DNA of 64,000 nucleotides from Saccharopolyspora shandongensis (GCF_900106995.1 NZ_FNOK01000013.1:62001-126000); one strand, 5' to 3'. Shown: positions 47,818 through 55,895, counted from the stretch's first letter. Program-made: numbers and translations. The notes: a model not told the origin generated them from the letters alone.

Positions 47818-48138
47818 ATGGGCACCACATCCGAACCGTCCACACCGGACGCCGATCCACCGCCGGCCGAACCCCAGACCGAGATCACTCCGATGTGGTG
47901 GGGAGCCGACGAACGCACCCGCCAACGTCCCGACGTCACCAGTCGCCCGCACGTCGCCGGGCCTCCGACACCTGCCAGCGATCGCGGCACCGAACGCGGA
48001 TGGCGACCGACCAGGAAGGGAGCGGCCGTCAAGAACGCGGTGAGCAACCCGTTCGCGAAACAGAAGGTGAGCCCAGGAGCGCGACGCGACGCCGAAGCGT
48101 TCAACCCCGGCAACCAAGTCCCGGTCAACCAGTACTGA
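47818..48138 (+). CDS. Hypothetical protein of the element
   Basis: A 106-residue protein from ATG 47818 (AAGGAG 11 nt upstream, and a second weaker GGAG close by). The N-terminal half is Pro/Thr rich and disordered (SEPSTPDADPPPAEPQTEIT), the rest basic (GWRPTRKGAAVKNAVSNPFA), ending NQVPVNQY. No family is recognised. It follows the right iteron array and may be expressed from a promoter there. Confidence 0.5.
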   Translation: MGTTSEPSTPDADPPPAEPQTEITPMWWGADERTRQRPDVTSRPHVAGPPTPASDRGTERGWRPTRKGAAVKNAVSNPFAKQKVSPGARRDAEAFNPGNQVPVNQY

Positions 48139-48529
48139 CCGGCCCGGCCGCCGCTTCCGACCCGAACGGGCGCGGCGGTCACCGCCGGACCTCTCAAACG
48201 CTCGCAGAGCAACGAATACGACGCGAAGGTCTCAGACATCGACGAGGCGGGAGCGGGCGCGAGAGGCGGTCTCAGAGCCCAGGGGGGTAACCCCCTCGCG
48301 GGGTGCGTCCCTCCCGCGTCGGTTCTGCACTTTCCCGAGCGTACGGCGATCAGAGTTGCGCGCAGCTACCCGCACGGTCCTGCCGTTACCCGGACGGCCG
48401 GTTGCAGACATCGCACCACAACTGGACGCATGGTTCCGAGCGTTCGTCGAATTTCCAAGCGACCTCAGAGGCGCGCAGGACTGCGCCGTTCGCTAGGTAA
48501 AGGAGCTGGCCTTACCTCGGGAACTTTCC
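48139..48529. other. Non-coding stretch in the element
   Basis: 390 bp without a convincing gene. The only structure seen is GGGGGTAACCCCC at about 48281, a near-perfect hairpin in a C/G-rich context that might be a single-strand or nick-type origin feature or a terminator. The convergent ends of the replication genes and the PIN gene lie here. Confidence 0.35.
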
Positions 48530-49606
48530 TCACCAATCCTTCTGAACAAATTTCTCTCCGCCGGAACCGACGGGCGGATCGATCATCTCGTATTCATTTC
48601 TAATATGTCCAAAAGGTCCGATATCGACTACATTTGCGGATTCTACGCTCCCTGATTCGGTCATAGTGAGAACCACCGTAATCTTTGCTTTAAAGCTAGA
48701 TAGAATCTTCGTGTAATCCGGACCCCACTTGCCGTAACTTGCGGCAAATTCCTGAGTCGCTCCCCATAGTGCGCGAGAGGCAATCAATGTCTTTCCATTA
48801 TTCTCCCAGGCGATCGACTGGCGATTCCCAGCAATGCCTTCAATGGAAATAAGTCGAAGATCGGATATGGAATCGCGGTGGGTGACGGTAGAGAAGTGGT
48901 GCTTGACAACCGAGACCGGGAGTTTCCTGCCGAGGGCCTCGGTGACTGATTCAACGACGACTTCATTCCTTATTAAGTCGTGCTTGTTCAGTGGGTGCGT
49001 GGCGACTTTTCCAACGCTATACAGGAATGATTCTATCCCGTCGTAGTAGTGGAAGCGTGCATAGTATCCCCTAGTAGGGTTCGCGCCTCGTCGACGAGAT
49101 CTTTCTTTAGTTCGCCCTTCCCAAAGTCTTTGGTGTTAGCGGAAACGAAGTAGACGTCCTCCTGTCGATCACGGCACGCATGGAGCGCGGTAAGCCAGAT
49201 GACCGCATCTCTCGCGCCACTGCCTGGGTTATTCCAGTCTGTTTTTGCGGGAACTTTTCGGCGAGCCTCTCGCAACATCGCTTCTTTGTGTGCACTGTCG
49301 GGCGCCTCAAGGATGGTCACCATTTCTTCGATGCTAGCTCGCCGTTTTCGCTCGGCCTCGTCTGCTTGGGGCTTTCCTTCCCTTTCGATCCATCCAGGAA
49401 TCACGTGCCGCAAGCGTTTTTGGCACCGAAGTAGTTCACTTATGTCTCGTCGAGTTCATGTCGATATTGCGCCATATACTCTTCGAGGACCAGTTCGGGC
49501 ATTCCGATTGTATGCCCAATGCTCCTGCTCACGTTTTTTAAGGCTGTCGCCAATGGCCCTCCGGGTGCTGGAGGTAGAAAATTTGATTCGTGTCCAAAAT
49601 GATCAT
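48530..49606 (-). pseudogene. PIN-domain (DUF4935-like) nuclease gene with three frameshifts
   Basis: Read from ATG 49606: MIILDTNQIFYLQHPEG, then after a missing base PLATALKNVSRSIGHTIGMP, ELVLEEYMAQYRHELDET, after a second missing base ISELLRCQKRLRHVIPGW, SGARDAVIWLTALHACRDRQ, VYFVSANTKDFGK, and after a third near 49055 RFHYYDGIESFLYSVGKV, ending EKFVQKDW at 48530. The frames join to about 359 residues. The N-terminal half has the PIN acidic residues (LDTN, ARDAVIW, SANTKDF) of DUF4935 proteins; PIN domains are RNases, often toxins or defence factors. GC content is visibly lower than in neighbouring genes. It is cargo now decaying. Confidence 0.75.
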
Positions 49607-49652
49607 TCCGCATTCTATCAGAGCTCTATATTTCCGAATTGCTTCGTTGTGT

Positions 49653-49961
49653 CTATCTGCGGGTGTGAAGTGCTGAGAATTGGGAAACGCGTGGCGTTCC
49701 ATCTTCCCGCGCCTTCAGTAGCCGTTGTAATCCAGCGAGCACGTCGGCGAGGAGCTTTCGCGTGATCGTCGGTGGGCTGCACGCGATGTGTTTCTCGGCG
49801 GCGCGTGCTTTCCCGTCGGCGAGCGTCGGCGCAGCACCGACCCTGGTTTCTGGGCAGCCGACCGCCGGGAGATTGGCGACGTCGTCGGCGAGATCACCAG
49901 TCCAGCTCGCGCGGTACCCGGCGGCGACAATGCCCGTGTGCCGATGTTTTCCCGCTGCCAT
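49653..49961 (-). CDS. Hypothetical protein of the element
   Basis: A 102-residue protein from ATG 49961 (GAGGAG about 12 nt upstream, inside the preceding gene's end). It reads GKHRHTGIVAAGYRASWTGD, then LPAVGCPETRVGAA and CSPPTITRKLLADVLAGLQRL. The C-terminal part is a predicted helix. I recognise no family, though the spacing suggests a conserved small actinobacterial element protein. Second to last in a minus-strand run that ends with the PIN gene. Confidence 0.55.
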   Translation of the reverse strand: MAAGKHRHTGIVAAGYRASWTGDLADDVANLPAVGCPETRVGAAPTLADGKARAAEKHIACSPPTITRKLLADVLAGLQRLLKAREDGTPRVSQFSALHTRR

Positions 49962-49963
49962 GC

Positions 49964-50473
49964 CTAGGAGTTCTCCTCGCTCGCAATCTCGATGCACTCC
50001 TCACACATCGGCCACCCGTCCGGCGGGCGCGTGTGCGGCCCCCGCCCGATTTCTCCGCAGAGACCGGCGACGACGGTCCCACTTCTCCCGTACTTCTGCA
50101 TCGGCGCTTTGGAGTGTGCGTAGTGGACGACGCGCTCGCGCCATGACGGCGCGTACAGCAGCATTGCGCCTGGAGACTCGACGGCGCCGTCCGTCGGGGG
50201 CGTCGGGAGCTCCGGAGACGGCGGCGAGGTTTCGAGCTCGGCGCGTGAGACCGGCGGCGCGTCGCTTGCGAGCGTGGCGAGCATCAAGCATTGCGGGCAC
50301 GGATTGCCCGTGAACGGCTCGACGATCTCGACTTCGCCCGGCTTCACCGTGTCGCCGCACGGAGCCACCCACACGACGTGATCGACGCAGTAGGCGTGCA
50401 CTTCCGGTGGCCGATCCGGTGGCGCGTACTCCGGCCGTAGCCGTGCCAGGATCACGGAGCGTTGGCCGTTCAC
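49964..50473 (-). CDS. Hypothetical zinc-binding protein of the element
   Basis: A 169-residue protein starting at GTG 50473, chosen because that GTG overlaps the stop of the upstream small membrane gene (GTGA). Cysteine/His pairs occur in two places: CGDTVKPGEVEIVEPFTGNP followed by CPQC near residues 60-65, and GLCGEIGRG...WPMCEEC near the C-terminus, a pattern of DUF3039-like zinc modules. A Pro-rich linker (SPPSPELPTPPTDG) lies between. Function unknown. Confidence 0.55.
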   Translation of the reverse strand: MNGQRSVILARLRPEYAPPDRPPEVHAYCVDHVVWVAPCGDTVKPGEVEIVEPFTGNPCPQCLMLATLASDAPPVSRAELETSPPSPELPTPPTDGAVESPGAMLLYAPSWRERVVHYAHSKAPMQKYGRSGTVVAGLCGEIGRGPHTRPPDGWPMCEECIEIASEENS

Positions 50474-50640
50474 GCGGCACGTCCCGGAGTGCGGCGGCGG
50501 AGCCGTTCCTCCCGACGCCGGGCCGCTGCCTTGAGTGCTTGCTTCTCGCGATGTCCTGGCAGCCACCACACGATGAACAGCGGAACGAAGATCACCGACC
50601 AGGCCAGCAGCCCGAGCAACATCCCCAGCGCCTCATACAT
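50470..50640 (-). CDS. Small membrane protein of the element
   Basis: A 56-residue protein, ATG 50640: one strong transmembrane segment (LGLLAWSVIFVPLFIVWWLP, residues about 8-28) followed by a basic tail (AARRREERLRRRTPGRAA). Topology by the positive-inside rule is N-out/C-in. No strong ribosome binding site is seen. Stop overlaps the next gene by 4 nt, which supports a real coupled gene. It is first in the minus-strand run divergent from the XRE gene. Confidence 0.6.
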   Translation of the reverse strand: MYEALGMLLGLLAWSVIFVPLFIVWWLPGHREKQALKAAARRREERLRRRTPGRAA

Positions 50641-50687
50641 GTCTTGAACATCGCCAGTTTCGCCCGGTTAGCCCATATCACCTCGGT

Positions 50688-50704
50688 TATCTCACCGTGA
50701 GATA
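50688..50704. promoter_or_regulatory. Palindromic operator before the element's XRE gene
   Basis: TATCTCA-CCG-TGAGATA is a perfect 7-bp inverted repeat ending 8 bp before ATG 50713, and 48 bp before the divergent small membrane gene. Position fits autoregulation of the XRE gene and control of the divergent operon. Confidence 0.6.
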
Positions 50705-50712
50705 GTTTCCTG

Positions 50713-51549
50713 ATGGCCACCTGGGAGACCCTGATCATTCCCCCGTCCGTGTGGAACGCGGACCACATGCGGGAGGCGTGCCAAAAACGCGACGTCGCCG
50801 GAATCCTCCGGGCAGTCCAGCGCGGCACCGGAGCGAGCCAGACGCAGTTGGCAATGGCAACCGGCATCCTGCAAGGCCGCATCTCCGAGATCCTGCGGGG
50901 AACCCGCACGGTGACCGCGTTCGAGGTGTTCGAACGCATCGCCGACGGGCTCGCCATGCCCGACGAGACTCGCGTACTGCTCGGTCTCGCCCCGGTGCAT
51001 CCGTCCGGGCTCGACCATCTCGGACCGATCGGACGTGCCGAGATGCTGGCCGCCTACCGGTCGCAGGCCGACGCCACACCCGAGATCCGGCAGGCTGCCT
51101 CGACAGCCCAGAGAATCGACATCCTCGCGGTGCGCGGGCTCGGCATCATCGGCATGAACGACTCGCTTCTCCGCGCCACCGTCGCCCAGAACCGCCCCGT
51201 GTTCCGGGCGTTGCTCCTGGATCCGGACAGTGCCGCCGCCCGACGTCGCGCCGCAGAGGTCGGCGAATCGCACGAGTCGTTCGCCTCCGGCGTCAGCTTG
51301 TGCGTCGCTCGGCTGCGGGAACTGCGGGAGCAAACCGGCGCTCAGGTCGAGGTGTACTTCTACGACATGTTGCCAACGTGGCGAGTGCTGGCACTCGACG
51401 ATGTGCAGTTCGTCTCCGCGTTCGGCGAAGAACACGAGGGGCACACCTCGCCCATGTACAAGATCGCAGCGTCGGCGCATGGCGCGCTGCATCGTGGGTT
51501 CCGTAGGTTCACCGACGAACTACGGGCGCAGTCCCGGCAGGTGATCTAG
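50713..51549 (+). CDS. XRE-type regulator of the element
   Basis: A 278-residue protein. The helix-turn-helix spans residues about 28-75 (RAVQRGTGASQTQLAMATGI, RISEILRGTRTVTAFEVFER). The C-terminal half (RIDILAVRGLGIIGMNDSLL ... FRALLLDPDS ... QVEVYFYDMLPTWRVLALDD) resembles the DUF5919/phospholipase-D-like sensor part found in regulators of actinomycete integrative elements. It probably keeps the element quiet. No Shine-Dalgarno is visible; the message may be leaderless. The CYTH gene follows 12 nt after. Confidence 0.8.
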   Translation: MATWETLIIPPSVWNADHMREACQKRDVAGILRAVQRGTGASQTQLAMATGILQGRISEILRGTRTVTAFEVFERIADGLAMPDETRVLLGLAPVHPSGLDHLGPIGRAEMLAAYRSQADATPEIRQAASTAQRIDILAVRGLGIIGMNDSLLRATVAQNRPVFRALLLDPDSAAARRRAAEVGESHESFASGVSLCVARLRELREQTGAQVEVYFYDMLPTWRVLALDDVQFVSAFGEEHEGHTSPMYKIAASAHGALHRGFRRFTDELRAQSRQVI

Positions 51550-51561
51550 GGAGGTTCCACG

Positions 51562-52119
51562 GTGGCGGTCGAGGCAGAACTCAAGGCTCGTGTCAGCGAC
51601 CCCGAAACCATCCGGGCGCGGCTACGCGAGCGAGCCGAGGAGCAGGTTCAGACCTACCGCGACCGGTATTTCGACTGGCCGTCCGGCAGCCTCGACAGAC
51701 AGGGCTACGAGGTCCGTGTGCGCGTGGTGGAAACGGCCGCGACAACCACGAGCGTGCTCACGTTCAAAGAGCCCCCGGTGCACGACAGCGGGTCGAAACC
51801 GGAGCACGAGACCACCCTCGCCGACGCCGAGCCGGTCGCCGCCCTGCTAGCGACGCTCGGCCTGGTCGAGCACATCGCGTTCGAGAAGCACTGCCGGAAC
51901 TTCCGGCTCACCGAACACGGCCGCGACGTGCTCGCCACCCTGGTGCACGTGCCAGAGCTGGACGGCACCTTCATCGAGGTCGAGACAATCGTCCCGGACG
52001 CGACCGACGTCGCCGCCGGTCTCGACGCGGTGCGGGCCGTGCTCGACTCGCTCGGCATCACTAACGACGACCTCACGACGGAGACGTACACCGACGCAGT
52101 CGCCGCCCGGCGCAGTTAA
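51562..52119 (+). CDS. CYTH-domain protein (class IV adenylate cyclase / triphosphatase fold)
   Basis: A 185-residue single CYTH domain. The metal/phosphate-binding residues of the tunnel fold are visible: VEAELKARV (ExExK), YRDRYFDWP, YEVRVRVVE, LTFKEPP, EHETT, FEKHCRNF and GTFIEVETI. Members hydrolyse triphosphate substrates or make cAMP. GTG 51562 follows GGGAGG. It is in one unit with the XRE regulator near the right end of the element; a link between a nucleotide signal and element control is possible but unproven. Confidence 0.88.
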   Translation: MAVEAELKARVSDPETIRARLRERAEEQVQTYRDRYFDWPSGSLDRQGYEVRVRVVETAATTTSVLTFKEPPVHDSGSKPEHETTLADAEPVAALLATLGLVEHIAFEKHCRNFRLTEHGRDVLATLVHVPELDGTFIEVETIVPDATDVAAGLDAVRAVLDSLGITNDDLTTETYTDAVAARRS

Positions 52120-52131
52120 AACGCCCTTGCC

Positions 52132-52174
52132 CGTGGGGCAAACCGTGATCAACCGCGTGGGGCAAACGTGGGCC
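52132..52174. repeat. Integrase arm-type sites, right end
   Basis: CGTGGGGC at 52132-52139 and 52156-52163, both followed by AAAC, plus a weaker CGTGGGCC at 52167-52174. They match the octamers at 44298-44327. Confidence 0.55.
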
Positions 52175-52252
52175 CAAAGCAATCACGCTGCGTACCAACA
52201 GCAGGTCAGCAGTGTCTATACTGCGTATGACCAAACCGCCGGTCACACCACC

Positions 52253-52259
52253 CGTGACC
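52253..52259. other. Candidate attR core
   Basis: CGTGACC, a direct repeat of 44272-44278, about 80 bp beyond the right arm-type sites and inside the 5' remnant of the DinB-like gene. Crossover here keeps the DinB 3' remnant in the frame WSR...RHVGHLD. Confidence 0.4.
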
Positions 52260-52833
52260 AGCGTTTTCCCAGGTCAGCGCCAAGCCGCGTAGAAAAGGGC
52301 TCTTTCCGGCGAGCGCGGCGGCGGAGTGTTCCCACTCCGCCTCGTACGCCGCGATGACGGCCTGGGGCGAGTCCGCGTCGGAAAGGTCCCACGACGGGTC
52401 CGGGCTGCCCGGCCACAGTGATGGCAAGGCGGCTCCGGCGCCCACGATCGAAATCCAGTGGCGTTCCACGGCGGTGAGGTGCTTGATCACGCCGAGCGCG
52501 GTCAACCTGGGCGACGGGGCGATCGGTGCCGCGGTGGCGAGCGCGCGGCCGAGCCCGTCGGCCTTGCCGACGGCGGTGTGCCGCAGGAACTGGAGAAACT
52601 CCCAGTAGAGCCGCAGTTCGTCTGTCGCGCGTTCGTCCGGCCAGCGCCGATGGTGCGTCGTCACGCGGTGCTCCTCTGACGTGCCGGCATGGTCTTGCCC
52701 ACCGTCGTGGCCAGTGAATCACGGGACGACCACCGCGGGATGCCGGTCACCGATCTTGAAGAGTGCGCGATGCCCGTCCAGAGCGCCTTCGCGGATCAGG
52801 GCGGAACCGTTCGGGAACGACCTCTAGGCCCCT

Positions 52834-53328
52834 TCAGGCCAGGTCGGCCGGTCGTACCCGCAGCTTGGCCGCGATGCGGGCCAGCGCCTGCTGGTCGGCG
52901 TCGGTGAGCGGGTCGAGGACGAGCCGCCGCACCGCGCGCACGTGCGTGGGCGCGGCGGCGACGACCACCTCGTAGCCGGCGTCGGTGAGCGCGGCGACGG
53001 TGTACCGGCCGTCGTCGGGATCGGGCGAACGCGCCACCCAGCCCCGCTGCTCGAACCGCTTGACGACGTTGGACAGGCGCGAGAGGGAACCGTTGGCCAG
53101 GTAGGCCAGCTCGCTCATCCGCAGGCGGCGTTCCGGGGCCTCCGAGATGTGGCTGAGGGCCAGGTACTCGAAGAGGGTCAGGCCGGCCTCCTGCTGCAGC
53201 GGCGACTCCAGCCGCCCCGGCAGCAGCAGGATCAGCGAGACCAGCCCGGTCCAGGCCTCCTTCTCGTCCGGGTTCAGCCACGGCGTCTCGTCCGGGGCGT
53301 GCCCGCCTGGGGTTGCGGTGGTGGCCAT
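52834..53328 (-). CDS. MarR family repressor
   Basis: A 164-residue MarR regulator. Winged helix at residues about 50-125: FEYLALSHISEAPERRLRMS, ELAYLANGSLSRLSNVVKRF, RGWVARSPDPDDGRYTVAAL. ATG 53328. Divergent from the RidA-like gene across two copies of a 16-bp palindrome, the expected autorepression layout. The 170-bp gap on its 3' side contains nothing recognisable. Confidence 0.92.
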   Translation of the reverse strand: MATTATPGGHAPDETPWLNPDEKEAWTGLVSLILLLPGRLESPLQQEAGLTLFEYLALSHISEAPERRLRMSELAYLANGSLSRLSNVVKRFEQRGWVARSPDPDDGRYTVAALTDAGYEVVVAAAPTHVRAVRRLVLDPLTDADQQALARIAAKLRVRPADLA

Positions 53329-53353
53329 GGCGGCACCCTACCCAGCGGTCATG

Positions 53354-53402
53354 ACTTCACGCGTGAAGTAAAACCGTGCTACTTTGACTTCACACGTGAA
53401 GT
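53354..53402. promoter_or_regulatory. Duplicated MarR operator
   Basis: ACTTCACGCGTGAAGT (53354-53369, perfect palindrome) and ACTTCACACGTGAAGT (53387-53402) lie 33 bp apart in the 91-bp divergent promoter between the marR and ridA-like genes. Confidence 0.8.
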
Positions 53403-53419
53403 GATCACGAAAGGACCCC

Positions 53420-53833
53420 ATGAGCGAGCCGGAATTCTTAGCCACGCCCGGGTACGGCGCGCGGCAGCTGACCGACATGCACTACAACCAGGCGGTTCGA
53501 ATCGGCGACCGCGTCGAGACCTCGGGCCAAGGAGGCTGGGACGACGACTGGAACTTCCCCGAATCTCTCGAAGACGAGATCGTGCAGGCCTTCGAGAACG
53601 TCGAGCGAACCCTCGCCACGGCCGGTGCCACGTGGCGCGACGTCATCTCCGTGAACTCCTACCACGTCCCCGAATCCGCCGAGTTCATCGGCGAGGTCCA
53701 CAACCGCGTCATGGTGGAGCAGTTCCGCGAGCGCATGGGCGACCGCGCGCCCATCTGGACCGAGATCGGCGTGCCCGCCCTCGGCGCCCCGAAGATGCGC
53801 GTCGAGATCCGCGTGACGGCCATCGTCGGCTGA
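53420..53833 (+). CDS. RidA/YjgF family protein
   Basis: A 137-residue RidA-fold protein, usually a trimeric enamine/imine deaminase or a related binding protein. VRIGDRVETSGQGGWDDDWN, ENVERTLATAGATWRDVISV and GVPALGAPKMRVEIRVTAIV follow the family layout; the terminal Arg of the RxE(I/V) site is present (MRVEIR). ATG 53420 follows GAAAGGA. It is controlled by the divergent MarR protein through duplicated palindromes. Substrate unknown. Confidence 0.88.
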   Translation: MSEPEFLATPGYGARQLTDMHYNQAVRIGDRVETSGQGGWDDDWNFPESLEDEIVQAFENVERTLATAGATWRDVISVNSYHVPESAEFIGEVHNRVMVEQFRERMGDRAPIWTEIGVPALGAPKMRVEIRVTAIVG

Positions 53834-53851
53834 CCGCCCGCCGCCTCCGAT

Positions 53852-53887
53852 GCGCCTGCCGACCGGACGCCCCCGGCCGGCAGGCGC
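53852..53887. terminator. Bidirectional terminator between ridA and the steroid operon
   Basis: GCGCCTGCCG (53852-53861) and CGGCAGGCGC (53878-53887) form a 10-bp perfect stem in the gap between two convergent genes. Confidence 0.7.
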
Positions 53888-53892
53888 CGGCG

Positions 53893-54708
53893 CTAGCCGA
53901 ACGAGACCGTCCCACCGGTCAGGACGGCGCGCTCCGCGACCGCGGCGCCGAAGGCGACCGCGTTCGCGTCGGCTCCCCAGCAGTCGACCGAGAGCCGGTC
54001 GCCGGGGAAGACGGGAGCGGCGAAGCGGCCCTCCAACCGGCGCAGATCGGCCGGATGGGCACCGTAGCGCCGCGCCACCTCCAGGGTCGTGCCCGCCAGG
54101 GTGCACAGGCCGTGCAGGAACGGCCGCGGCTGCCCGGCGGCCTCGGCCGCTTCGGGGTCGATGTGCATGTGGTGGCGATCCCCCAGCAGCCGGTACAGCG
54201 CCGCCTGGTTCGGCGCGGTGGCGACGTCGAGCCGGTGGTCGACCGGGGCTTCCGGCCGCTTCGGGCTCGACGGGCCGCGCTCGCCGCCGAATCCGCCGCA
54301 GCCGGGGGCGAACAGCGCCCAGGTGGCGACGAAGTAGTCGCTCTCCACCGCCACCTCGAAGATCGCCGACGAGCCCTTGTCCCACACCTCCGCCACGGAC
54401 GCGGTCATCGCCAGGGAACCCGAGCGGGGCAGCGGGGCGAGCACTTCGAGCCGCTGGGAGCCGTGCACGGCGGTGCGGATGTCGAAAGCGCCTCGGGAGC
54501 CCAGTGCGTCGGGAGCCCACTGCGCGAGCGTCAGCGCGAAGGTCGGCAGCACGCGCAGCCGCTCTTCGAAGACCAGGTCCAGGTCCGTTGCGGCGGCGCC
54601 GACCGCCAGCGCGTAGAGGATCGCGTCCCGCTCGGTGTAGTCGACCACGCGGCTGCCGAGCTCGACGCCGCGCCACTCGCCCGCCGGGCGGGCCGTTTCC
54701 GCCGTCAT
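53893..54708 (-). CDS. MaoC-like double hot-dog enoyl-CoA hydratase
   Basis: A 271-residue protein of the 17-beta-HSD4 hydratase-2 type: YALAVGAAATDLDLVFEERL at the N-terminal hot dog and YRLLGDRHHMHIDPEAAEAA, then RPFLHGLCTLA at the C-terminal one, which carries the catalytic Asp/His motif. It hydrates steroid or acyl enoyl-CoA, like the Rv3538-type hydratases of mycobacterial cholesterol loci. Last gene of the nine-gene operon; its ATG overlaps the ltp2 stop. Assignment to a step is by context. Confidence 0.85.
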   Translation of the reverse strand: MTAETARPAGEWRGVELGSRVVDYTERDAILYALAVGAAATDLDLVFEERLRVLPTFALTLAQWAPDALGSRGAFDIRTAVHGSQRLEVLAPLPRSGSLAMTASVAEVWDKGSSAIFEVAVESDYFVATWALFAPGCGGFGGERGPSSPKRPEAPVDHRLDVATAPNQAALYRLLGDRHHMHIDPEAAEAAGQPRPFLHGLCTLAGTTLEVARRYGAHPADLRRLEGRFAAPVFPGDRLSVDCWGADANAVAFGAAVAERAVLTGGTVSFG

Positions 54709-55895
54709 CGCGCCGCTCCCACGATCAGGCCGCTGGTCGGCACCCCGGTTCCCGCGGTGACCACCACGTTCCGCACTCCCGCCGGCTGGTTGACCGAGGT
54801 GCCCCGGACCAGCCGGACGGCCTCGGCGATGCCGTTCATGCCGTGCAGGTAGGCCTCGCCGAGCTGGCCGCCGTGGGTGTTGGTGGGCAGCCTGCCGTCC
54901 AGTTCGAGGTGACCGTCCCGGATGAAGTCCTTCGCCTCCCCCCTGGCGCAGAAGCCGAGCTCCTCCAGCTGCGGGAGCACCAGCGGGGTGAAGTGGTCGT
55001 AGAGGATCGCGGCCTGCACGTCGTCGGGGCGCAGCCCGCTCTGCGACCACAGCTGGTCTCCGACCAGCCCCATCTCCGGGATGCCCGAGATCGACGGCCG
55101 GTAGTAGCTCGTCATCATGTGCTGGTCGGCGCCGGAACCCTGCGCCGCGGCGAGCACGTCCACCGGGGCGTGCGGCAGGTCCCGGGCGCGCTCCGCGGAG
55201 ACCAGCACCAGCGCCTGGCCACCGTCGGTCTCCTGGCAGCAGTCCAGCAGGTGCAGCGGCTCGGCGATCCACCGCGACGCCTGGTGGTCCGCCAGGGTGA
55301 TCGGGCGCCCGTAGAACCAGGCGTTGGGGTTGGTGGCGGCGTGCTTGCGGTCCAGCACCGCGACCCGCCCGAAATCCTCCGACGTGGCCCCGTATTCGTG
55401 CAGGTAGCGGCGCGCGAACATGGCCACCCACTGGGCGGGGGTGTTCAGGCCGTACGGCGTCATCCACGAGTACGCGGCCCGGTCGGCGCTGGTGTCCATC
55501 GCGCGGTCGGCCTGGCCCAGCCCGTAGCGCTCCCCCGACCGCTCGTTGAAGGCCCGCCAGCAGACCACGACCGACGCCAGCCCGGTGGCGATGGCGGCCG
55601 CGGCGTGCGCCACCGTCCCGCACGCGGCCCCGCCGCCGTAGCCGACGCGGGAGAAGAAGGTGAGCTCGCCGATCCCCGCGTTGCGGGCGACGTGGATGTC
55701 GGAGCTCGACTCCGCGGTGTAGGTCACCATGCCGTCGACGTCGGCCGGCGTCAGCCCGGCATCGGCCACGGCGGCGAGCACCGCCTCGGTGGCGAGCTGC
55801 AGTTCGCTGCGGCCGGACTTCTTGGAGAACTCCGTCGCGCCGATGCCGACGATCGCGGCCGAACGGGACAGCGGGGTGCCGCTGGCCGGGCTCAT
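54705..55895 (-). CDS. ltp2: Ltp2-like steroid aldolase (thiolase fold)
   Basis: A 396-residue thiolase-superfamily protein of the lipid-transfer/SCP-x type. AAIVGIGATEFSKKSGRSEL at the N-terminus, GGGAACGTVAHAAAAIATGL and a C-terminal GGQLGEAYLHGMNGIAEAV mark the family. Ltp2 of mycobacteria is a retro-aldolase: with the DUF35 part of ChsH2 it cleaves 17-hydroxy-pregnene-carboxyl-CoA to androstenedione and propionyl-CoA. Adjacent chsH1 and chsH2 in the same operon support this role. Overlaps both neighbours by 4 nt. Confidence 0.88.
   Translation of the reverse strand: MSPASGTPLSRSAAIVGIGATEFSKKSGRSELQLATEAVLAAVADAGLTPADVDGMVTYTAESSSDIHVARNAGIGELTFFSRVGYGGGAACGTVAHAAAAIATGLASVVVCWRAFNERSGERYGLGQADRAMDTSADRAAYSWMTPYGLNTPAQWVAMFARRYLHEYGATSEDFGRVAVLDRKHAATNPNAWFYGRPITLADHQASRWIAEPLHLLDCCQETDGGQALVLVSAERARDLPHAPVDVLAAAQGSGADQHMMTSYYRPSISGIPEMGLVGDQLWSQSGLRPDDVQAAILYDHFTPLVLPQLEELGFCARGEAKDFIRDGHLELDGRLPTNTHGGQLGEAYLHGMNGIAEAVRLVRGTSVNQPAGVRNVVVTAGTGVPTSGLIVGAAR

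Larger units (their letters stand above)
44272..52259. mobile_element. About 8-kb integrative element
   Basis: The interval contains integrase, excisionase remnant, RepA-like ATPase with iterons, several small genes, a decayed PIN nuclease gene, XRE regulator and CYTH protein, with clearly different composition in 48.5-49.7 kb. Candidate core CGTGACC lies at 44272-44278 and 52253-52259. The octamer CGTGGGGC occurs near both ends in direct and inverted orientation. The two halves of a DinB-like gene flank it. No FtsK/SpoIIIE-type transfer protein is present, so it is a non-self-transmissible or reduced relative of actinomycete integrative elements. Borders are inferred. Confidence 0.65.
44157..52664 (-). 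pseudogene. DinB-like (DUF664) gene split by the integrative element
   Basis: The 5' part starts at ATG 52664 and reads ELRLYWEFLQFLRHTAVGKA, LGVIKHLTAVERHWISIVG, the start of a DinB four-helix protein; it loses family resemblance after GKSP near 52300. On the same strand at 44157-44278 lies RHVGHLDLLRELADGEVGE then stop, the usual DinB C-terminal end. The order and strand fit one gene interrupted between about 52253 and 44278. Joining at the shared CGTGACC keeps the downstream frame GKRWSR...RHVGHL open, but a further 1-base shift near 52295 is needed. The gene is dead in this strain. Confidence 0.5.

Noticed and set aside
48303..48500. A 65-residue open frame in the element's non-coding stretch
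   Set aside because: No ribosome site, no family features and Arg/Ser-rich composition; not supported as coding.
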